A DNA stretch of 18,217 bases, taken from NCBI GenBank assembly GCA_034211115.1, contig JAXHTH010000135.1, positions 1 through 18,217 on the forward strand, read 5' to 3'. Made by a program: the position numbers and the translations under genes. Source of the DNA: JAXHTH01 sp034211115. GTDB taxonomy: Bacteria; Planctomycetota; Phycisphaerae; Phycisphaerales; SM1A02. The notes beneath the pieces were generated by a model. That model was given only the letters and a program-made list of their open reading frames with translations. It searched no databases and had not been told where the DNA came from. Position 1 is the first letter of the stretch. Every line of letters begins with the position of its first letter. This document shows, piece by piece, positions 12,838-18,217 of this stretch.

Positions 12838-15684
12838 TCATTCAGCGACCTCGGACGACGTCTTTTCTCCGGAGTCCTCGATCATGCGATCGAGCAGACG
12901 CTGGAGCCGTTTGAGCGCCTCGGCCGCCTCGTCGAAGCGTTTTTCGCTCTGGAGGCGCAGATACGCCTCGAAGGCGTCTCGGGCCTGTCGGGCGAGATCA
13001 CCCGCGGCGTCGTCCTCGATCGGCGGCTGGAGCGCGGCCGGTCGCGTTCCCCCGCCCGTGAGCAGTCCCTCCAGCGCCTTGTCGAAGGTCTCGGCGTAGC
13101 TCAGCGTGTCGCCGTGCATGAGGACGACGAGCCGCAGCTCGGGATACGCCGCGGTCTCCGCCTGGAGGTAGATGGGCTCGACATAGAGCAGGGTGCTCTC
13201 GACGGGGATGGCCAGCACGTTGCCTCGGATGACGTTGGAACCGCGCTGGTCCCACAGCGTCAACTGGCCGGACAGGAAGCGGTCCTGGTCGATCTTCGTC
13301 TCGACCTGCTGCGGCCCGAGAACGCGCTTCTCCTTGGGGAACTTGTAGGCGAGGAAGCGGCCGTAGTTGCCCGGGTCGCACATCCCCGCGATCCAGCCGA
13401 TCAGCACCTGCCGATTCTTCGGCGTGAACGGGAGAATCATCACGAACTCGGTCTCGTCGGCCTCGGGCGGCCGCCACATGATGTAATAGGGCTCGACCGG
13501 CTGGAGGCGGTTGTAATACTTCTCCGTCGCGCGCACCCAGAGATCCTCCTGGTTGTAGAACACCGTGGGATCATCCATGTGATACTTGGCGTACACCAGG
13601 CCCTGCGTGAGCAGCAGCCCCTCGGGATAGCGGATGTGCTTCTCGAGCGCTTCGGGCATGTCCGCGCGATCCTTGAACAGCCCGGGAAAAACGCCGCGCC
13701 AGGTGGTGATGATCGGATCGCCCGGCTCGAAGACGTAGAAATCGACGGAACCGTTGTAGGCGTCGACCACTGCCTTGACCGAGTTGCGCACGTAGTTCGC
13801 GCCGTCGAGGTATGAAACGGCCGTGTTCCGCATGCGCCGCGTCTGCTCGCCGGCCTTGTATTCGATGATTTCGGTGGAGGAGAACGGTTCGCTGTAGGGG
13901 AAGCGCGAGGAGGTCGTGTAGGCGTCGATGATCCAGTACAGCCGGCCGTCGGCGAGGACGAGATACGGATCGGCGTCGAAGCGCAGGAACGGCGCGAGGG
14001 CCTTCACCCGCCGCCGCACGGTGCGCCGGAACAGCACCCGGCTCTCGCCCCGCGGGTAGCCGGAAAGCAGAAAGCGCGTGCCGTCGAACCGCCAGCCGAA
14101 GACGAACTTGCGCCAGAGATTGCGCATCTCGACGCCGCCGCGCCCGTCATAGCGCACGTAGACGTTCTCGTCGCCGCTGGGGTGATCGAACTCCTTTTCG
14201 CTCGTGTTGGTGACGACGGGCTGGCGCGCGAGTTCGCCGTAATAGATCTCGGGCCGATCGACCTTCAGCGCCGGCGCCTCCGACTTCGGCGGGATGTCCT
14301 TCACGAGCAGGTTGGGCAGGCCGTCGGGGGTGAAATCGCTCACCGTCGCCAGTGTGAGTCCGTACCCGTGCGTGTATTTGAAGCGCTGGTTGACGAACGT
14401 CCGGCTCTGCTCGGGAAGGTTCCGCTGATCGAGCTCGCGGCCGGACACCATGACCTGGCGGTAGCGGTCGCCGATCGTGTAGCGGTCGATGTCGACGTCG
14501 GCGAACTCGTAATACAGGCGGATCTCCTGGAACTGCTTGTAGACGGCGTCCAGCGCGCGCCAGTCCCAGAGCCGGATTTCCTCGAGGAGGCGGCGGTTGT
14601 TCTCGGCCGTCTGCCGGTCGAACCGATCGCGGGCGGGGAACTGCCGCTCCTCGACCTGGTCGAGTTTGAATGCGCGCCGGGTGAACTCGATGTTGTGCGT
14701 GATGTAGGGGCGCTCGCGGGTGATCTCGTTGGGCTGGACGGCGAGCCACTGCACGAGGCCGGGCACGATCGCCTGCCCCACCAGCCACACGGCCGCGATA
14801 CACACCCACAGCGTGGCGGCGCCGAAGATGTCGGCGGACCCGGCCTGCACGGCGCCGCGGATGGGCCGGCCGATCCGCCGCCGCAGGGGAGACAGGAGCG
14901 TCCCCGCCCCCAGCAGCAGCGTGACGATCCCCACGATCCAGTACACGGGCAGCCGGATGTGCACGTCGGTCCAGCCGGGTCCGGTGACCACACCCCATTC
15001 GGAACTGAGCAGGTGGAACATCGCCAGGCCGCGGCTCAGGGCAAGCGCAAGGGCGATGGCCGCCCCGGCGATGATGATCGGACGAAACGGATCGTCGCCC
15101 GCGCCGCGCGACGATCGGACCTGCCATCGAACCTCGTCGCCGACGATGCGCCGGCGCAGCGAGCCGACGACGGCCGCCGCGGCCGAGATGAGCACCAGCC
15201 AGATCAGCAGGCTGTAGGCGCGGTCCAGGAACGGCAGGACGAACAGATAGAAGCTCGCGTCCAGGTGCAGGATCGGCTCGCGCACGTCAGCCGGGACGCG
15301 GTTCACGAGCAGCAGCGTCTCCTGCCAGACGCCCAGTCCCCAGAACCCTCCCGTGACGCCGGCGAGCGCCTCGGGCCAGATGCGCGCCGCGCGCCGATCG
15401 CGCGGAATGGGGAGCGTGAGCAGGTACACGAGGGCGGCGGACGCGGCCGCTCCCGCGACGAACAGCAGCACCCGGGTCCAGACGACCGTCCAGAAGCGCC
15501 CGCCGTATCCCAGCGCCTCAAACCACAGCATCTCGCTCCAGAATCCGAGCAGACTGAAGAAGAGGATTCCCGCGAGAATGATCGCACACCCGGTCGCCAC
15601 CCGGCCCCATCCCCGGCGAATCAGTCCCCACGCCCCGATTGCGAGCCCGACGGCGATGATGGCAAGCAGCAGGAGGACATACAT
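12838..15684 (-). CDS. UPF0182 family large membrane protein
   Basis: The product is 948 residues of the UPF0182 / COG1615 family, whose biochemical function is unknown. The N-terminal third has seven or eight membrane helices: about 1-21, 29-46, 70-91, 107-126, 145-175, 203-224, 244-265 and 288-314. A large soluble part then opens with the family-typical VQPNEITRERPYITHNIEFT (316-335). The rest is a probable extracytoplasmic domain, ending in a charged helical tail (about 890-948) rich in Glu/Arg/Lys, possibly a coiled coil. Length and layout match full-length members. I start at the ATG at 15684, where the first membrane helix begins, with GGGAG about 10 nt upstream; the frame is open to 15837 but that extension has no protein character. 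It lies downstream of nrfHA by 188 bp on the same strand; a functional link is not evident. Confidence 0.9.
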   Translation of the reverse strand: MYVLLLLAIIAVGLAIGAWGLIRRGWGRVATGCAIILAGILFFSLLGFWSEMLWFEALGYGGRFWTVVWTRVLLFVAGAAASAALVYLLTLPIPRDRRAARIWPEALAGVTGGFWGLGVWQETLLLVNRVPADVREPILHLDASFYLFVLPFLDRAYSLLIWLVLISAAAAVVGSLRRRIVGDEVRWQVRSSRGAGDDPFRPIIIAGAAIALALALSRGLAMFHLLSSEWGVVTGPGWTDVHIRLPVYWIVGIVTLLLGAGTLLSPLRRRIGRPIRGAVQAGSADIFGAATLWVCIAAVWLVGQAIVPGLVQWLAVQPNEITRERPYITHNIEFTRRAFKLDQVEERQFPARDRFDRQTAENNRRLLEEIRLWDWRALDAVYKQFQEIRLYYEFADVDIDRYTIGDRYRQVMVSGRELDQRNLPEQSRTFVNQRFKYTHGYGLTLATVSDFTPDGLPNLLVKDIPPKSEAPALKVDRPEIYYGELARQPVVTNTSEKEFDHPSGDENVYVRYDGRGGVEMRNLWRKFVFGWRFDGTRFLLSGYPRGESRVLFRRTVRRRVKALAPFLRFDADPYLVLADGRLYWIIDAYTTSSRFPYSEPFSSTEIIEYKAGEQTRRMRNTAVSYLDGANYVRNSVKAVVDAYNGSVDFYVFEPGDPIITTWRGVFPGLFKDRADMPEALEKHIRYPEGLLLTQGLVYAKYHMDDPTVFYNQEDLWVRATEKYYNRLQPVEPYYIMWRPPEADETEFVMILPFTPKNRQVLIGWIAGMCDPGNYGRFLAYKFPKEKRVLGPQQVETKIDQDRFLSGQLTLWDQRGSNVIRGNVLAIPVESTLLYVEPIYLQAETAAYPELRLVVLMHGDTLSYAETFDKALEGLLTGGGTRPAALQPPIEDDAAGDLARQARDAFEAYLRLQSEKRFDEAAEALKRLQRLLDRMIEDSGEKTSSEVAE

Positions 15685-15737
15685 GAAGAGACATCTCCCG
15701 TTCGCGGTTCGCCGGATGCGGCTGGCGAGGGCGCACG

Positions 15738-15760
15738 CGCGGCACCGCACATGTGCCGCG
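15738..15760. repeat. Perfect 8-bp hairpin between nrfA and the UPF0182 gene
   Basis: CGCGGCAC (15738-15745) and GTGCCGCG (15753-15760) are perfect complements with a 7-nt loop. The hairpin is 112 nt after the nrfA stop and 54 nt before the UPF0182 ATG. No T-run follows on the minus strand. It may end nrfHA transcription with factor help, or be a site in the UPF0182 leader. Confidence 0.35.
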
Positions 15761-15872
15761 TTCTCCCGCGAGCCGATCTCCACCATTCCTAGGCGACACG
15801 ATCGAGGCGGGACATCGAGGAAACACCCCTCATGCACTCAGGCGAACACCGAAGGGCCATCGTCGGGTCGGG

Positions 15873-17621
15873 TCAGTCTTCGCCCGTCTGCGGCGCTTCG
15901 GCCCCCGCCGCGGGCGGCGCCTCGCCGTCGGGCGTCACGCCCCGCACGGGCTCGACGGGCAGATCGACCTCGGGAGCCGCGGCGGCGCGGAGCCGGATCG
16001 CAGACGCCTGGGCCTGCCGGCTGTAATCGATCGACTCGCCGAGGATGCGCACCGCTTCCTGATCGGCGTGGAAGCCCATCGAGTTCTCGCTGCTGATGTA
16101 ATCCAGCCGCCACATCGCCTTCTTCTGGAGCTCGAACAGCGGTCGGAGCTGCTCATCGGTCGCTCCCGCGGCCTGCGCTTCGCGGATGGCGTCGAGCATA
16201 TCGGTCATCGCGACGGCGGCGCGCTGAAGATGCGCCTCGGTGCGCGCCTGAATCGTCTCGACCTTGTCGCGCAGCTCCGCCTCGGGGACGTTATGGCACG
16301 TCTGGCAGGCCTTGTTGATGTCCAGCAGCGGGCTGCGAACCCAGTGGCTGGAGACCTTCATCGCGCCCTGCCGTTCGTAGGGCATGTGACAGTCGGCGCA
16401 GGTCACGCCGCTCCGGGCATGCACGCCCTGGCTCCACAGCTCGAACTCGGGATGCTGGGCCTTGTAGACGGGCGCGCCCGTCTCGCCGTGCTTGTAGTCG
16501 TAGAAGTCGCCTCCGTCGGGAAACTCCAGATCGTCCCAGAAGCGTTCGATGTCTTCGACCTTCAGGCCGTTCCCCCAGGGGAAGGTGAGCGTCATCTTGC
16601 TGGCGCAGTAGTACTCGACGTGGCACTGCGCGCAGACGAACGTGCGCATCTCTCGGCGCGAGGCGTGAAGATTGGGATCGTACGGCTCGTCGCGCGGCCC
16701 CTCGCGCCAGCGTTCGATGCTGGGCAGATGCGGCAGGGGGTCATCGCTCCCGGCCAGCGCCTGGATACCGAGCAGAAAGCCGGGGCGGGTCACCCGCACC
16801 TGCATGTTCTGCGGATCGTGGCAGTCGAGGCAGCTCACCGGGTGGGCTTCGCCCGTCTGGTGCACGTCGGTCTGCCCCTCGGTGGGCGCCGGCGGCTCGC
16901 CGGGCCGGTTGGCCGGCGTTGCGGTCCCGGTGCTCGAGCCGCCCGGGAACATGGGCTGCGCTTCGCCGGGCGTGCCGTCGGGCGTCCGCAGCACCTCCGC
17001 GTGGGCGTCGCTGTACTTCATCGTGCTCGCGAGACGGAAACCCTCGATGACCGCGGGCCAGTTGAACTCGGAGGCGAGTTGCTCGGCCGTCGGATCCTCG
17101 CCCATCGCCTCCAGCCCCAGCCGGCGATAGGTCGGCACGATCGACGCGTGGCAGTGCAGGCACGCGCCGCTCTGCGTGCGCTTCGTGACCCGCTCGGTGA
17201 CCTCCTGATCGAAGAGCATGTAGGCGTGTCCGCGCGCCTCGCGGTAGTCGATGCTGAAGGCGTAGCCGGCGTAGAGGCGGCGCAGCCAGGGATCCGCCTC
17301 GAGCTTGCTCGCGGGCATCGCGCTCGATCCCCCGTAACTCGTACGGGTGACGTCGACGGTGCGGCGATAGGTGTCGAACTGGAAGGGCCAGTTCGTCCCC
17401 CAGGGCACGGGGTCCGTGCTGATCTCGTTGACCTCGACCAGTCGGACGAACGGCGTCCGCGCCTCCTGACGATGCTCGAAGATCGTCACCAGCAGGCCGC
17501 TTACCGCGAACGTGACCACCGCGACCACCACGAGGAGAACGGAGAAGACAAGCACGCGGCGGCGCGGGCGGGGGCCCTGATCGGTCGGCGGCTTCGTTGA
17601 CGGGTTCGATGGGGCGGTCAT
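15873..17621 (-). CDS. nrfA: Pentaheme cytochrome c nitrite reductase, ammonia-forming, CxxCH-type
   Basis: The product is 582 residues and reduces nitrite to ammonium with six electrons in the periplasm (respiratory ammonification). A hydrophobic N-terminal segment (22-47) is a signal or membrane anchor. Five heme motifs are seen: C154-C157-H158, C264-C267-H268, C330-C333-H334, C408-C411-H412 and C439-C442-H443. By alignment with E. coli NrfA the first is the catalytic heme, normally CxxCK; here it is CLHCH. Other catalytic and calcium-site residues are kept: R148, E336 and Y337 (HVEYY), K387, Q389 and H390 (KAQHPE). A proline/glycine/threonine-rich stretch at about 213-258 is inserted between hemes 1 and 2, and the last ~30 residues are Ala/Pro-rich. 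The ATG at 17621 has GGGGGAG about 10 nt upstream and follows nrfH by 41 bp. The family call is firm. Confidence 0.94.
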   Translation of the reverse strand: MTAPSNPSTKPPTDQGPRPRRRVLVFSVLLVVVAVVTFAVSGLLVTIFEHRQEARTPFVRLVEVNEISTDPVPWGTNWPFQFDTYRRTVDVTRTSYGGSSAMPASKLEADPWLRRLYAGYAFSIDYREARGHAYMLFDQEVTERVTKRTQSGACLHCHASIVPTYRRLGLEAMGEDPTAEQLASEFNWPAVIEGFRLASTMKYSDAHAEVLRTPDGTPGEAQPMFPGGSSTGTATPANRPGEPPAPTEGQTDVHQTGEAHPVSCLDCHDPQNMQVRVTRPGFLLGIQALAGSDDPLPHLPSIERWREGPRDEPYDPNLHASRREMRTFVCAQCHVEYYCASKMTLTFPWGNGLKVEDIERFWDDLEFPDGGDFYDYKHGETGAPVYKAQHPEFELWSQGVHARSGVTCADCHMPYERQGAMKVSSHWVRSPLLDINKACQTCHNVPEAELRDKVETIQARTEAHLQRAAVAMTDMLDAIREAQAAGATDEQLRPLFELQKKAMWRLDYISSENSMGFHADQEAVRILGESIDYSRQAQASAIRLRAAAAPEVDLPVEPVRGVTPDGEAPPAAGAEAPQTGED

Positions 17622-17662
17622 GATCGGCTCGCTCCCCCCGGCTCGGTGTGTGTCGACGCGAT

Positions 17663-18193
17663 TCAGCGCTGGGCGTGGCCCGCGTCGGCGTGGCAGTGAA
17701 TGCAGTCGAGCATGTCCCCGCCGTGCTCGACGGGAAGCAGCAGATGCACGAAATCGCGATGGCAGTCGATGCAGGCGCCCTGCGTCACCCGCCGATTGCG
17801 CGGCTTGATCCGGATCGGGTCGTGGAAGTTGCCGAGCGTGAACGCCATCGAATGGAAGAAGCCGTTGTCGGCCTTGGTCATCCACTTGCCGGTGAAATCG
17901 TGCGGAAGATGGCAGTCGTTGCAGACGGCGACGTGCTGATGGCCCGAGTTCTGCCAGGAGTCGAAGTGATCCTGCATGACGTGGCAGTTTGCACACGCGG
18001 TGGGATCGTTGCTGAGATAGCTCCAGCCATCCGCGTAGCCGAAGGTGAACGCCCCGACCCCGCCGAGCATGCCCAGCATGACAGCGAACGCGAGAGGGAA
18101 GAATCCGAAGCTCAGCAGCCGGGGCCCGGTCCGGCGTCGAGCCGGGAGCGACGCCGATGACGGAACGGTGTTGTCGATGCGCTGATCGGTCAT
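17663..18193 (-). CDS. nrfH: NrfH-type tetraheme cytochrome c quinol dehydrogenase
   Basis: The product is 176 residues of the NapC/NirT/NrfH family. It is anchored by one N-terminal membrane helix (about 28-50), oxidises menaquinol and passes electrons to NrfA. Four CxxCH motifs are present: C67-C70-H71, C91-C94-H95, C141-C144-H145 and C164-C167-H168. M73 (CANCHVM) is placed like the unusual methionine ligand of heme 1 in known NrfH, which favours NrfH over NapC. The length fits NrfH. The ATG at 18193 has GGAG about 7 nt upstream; only 24 bp remain before the window edge, so its promoter is not visible. The nrfH-nrfA order with a 41-bp gap is the standard two-gene arrangement for a membrane-bound NrfHA complex. 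Confidence 0.93.
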   Translation of the reverse strand: MTDQRIDNTVPSSASLPARRRTGPRLLSFGFFPLAFAVMLGMLGGVGAFTFGYADGWSYLSNDPTACANCHVMQDHFDSWQNSGHQHVAVCNDCHLPHDFTGKWMTKADNGFFHSMAFTLGNFHDPIRIKPRNRRVTQGACIDCHRDFVHLLLPVEHGGDMLDCIHCHADAGHAQR

Positions 18194-18217
18194 GCGTGCT
18201 CCAGAGCGCGATGAGGC

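Noticed and set aside
12584..12841. Minus-strand 85-codon frame starting with an ATGA overlap at the UPF0182 stop
   Set aside because: The overlap is tempting, but the translation is Arg/Pro/Ala-rich without structure or family resemblance, and its end runs into the candidate promoter of the operon.
14182..15792. A 536-codon plus-strand open frame opposite the UPF0182 gene
   Set aside because: It is antisense to a clear family member, its translation is Arg/Asp/Pro/Gln-rich with no recognisable domain, and long antisense frames are common in GC-rich DNA.
15685..15837. N-terminal extension of the UPF0182 protein
   Set aside because: The first membrane helix starts at the ATG at 15684; the upstream codons are Arg/Cys-rich and cover a perfect hairpin.
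15753..17600. A 615-codon plus-strand open frame opposite nrfA
   Set aside because: The minus strand encodes five heme motifs in correct NrfA order; the plus frame is a composition effect.
1..18217. CRISPR arrays, tRNA or rRNA genes, insertion sequences, phage genes
   Set aside because: I looked for regularly spaced repeats, cloverleaf-like segments, transposase motifs and phage structural proteins and saw none.

Overview
The DNA is GC-rich throughout (about two thirds G+C by eye) and almost fully coding. It carries 13 protein genes, one of them cut by the left edge; 12 are on the minus strand. Exported Gfo/Idh/MocA oxidoreductases, a DUF1080 (3-keto-glycoside hydrolase) lipoprotein and a Tat-exported TIM-barrel isomerase point to a Planctomycetota-type bacterium, perhaps Phycisphaerae. 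The phylum call is inference from gene content; there is no marker gene in the window. I see no rRNA, tRNA, CRISPR array, insertion sequence or prophage gene.

Region A (1-4239, minus strand) is a sugar-catabolism cluster of four exported proteins, in transcription order: a lipoprotein oxidoreductase with the Oxidoreduct_C-type fold, a Tat-signal xylose-isomerase-like TIM barrel, a DUF1080 lipoprotein, and a Tat-lipoprotein Gfo/Idh/MocA dehydrogenase that runs off the left edge. Together they look like an extracytoplasmic 3-keto-sugar route: oxidise a glycoside at C3, cleave the 3-keto-glycoside, then isomerise. Region B (4240-5718) is a gene-free stretch of about 425 bp with a nested inverted repeat, followed by the only plus-strand gene, a two-TM potassium channel with an RCK/TrkA domain.

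Region C (12529 to 5723, minus strand) is the most interesting part. It is a six-gene operon: class III aminotransferase, CoA-transferase subunit A, CoA-transferase subunit B, M20 deacylase, thiolase, GABA aminotransferase. The first five genes are joined by four consecutive ATGA stop/start overlaps, and a plausible sigma70-type promoter sits just upstream. The first four match, in identity and order, my recollection of Bacillus subtilis yodT-yodS-yodR-yodQ, which lies beside kamA (lysine 2,3-aminomutase) and yodP (acetyltransferase). With the thiolase and GabT added, the operon can carry out the whole lower part of the beta-lysine pathway described biochemically in a Pseudomonas: N6-acetyl-beta-lysine -> 3-keto-6-acetamidohexanoate -> its CoA ester -> acetyl-CoA + 4-acetamidobutyryl-CoA -> 4-aminobutyrate -> succinate semialdehyde. 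The first two steps (mutase and acetylase) are not in this window.

Region D (12530-15684) holds a gene-free stretch of about 300 bp and a large UPF0182 membrane protein of unknown function. Region E (15873-18193) is nrfH-nrfA, a membrane-anchored tetraheme quinol dehydrogenase and a pentaheme nitrite reductase for respiratory ammonification. This NrfA has CxxCH rather than CxxCK at the catalytic heme and a low-complexity insertion between hemes 1 and 2.
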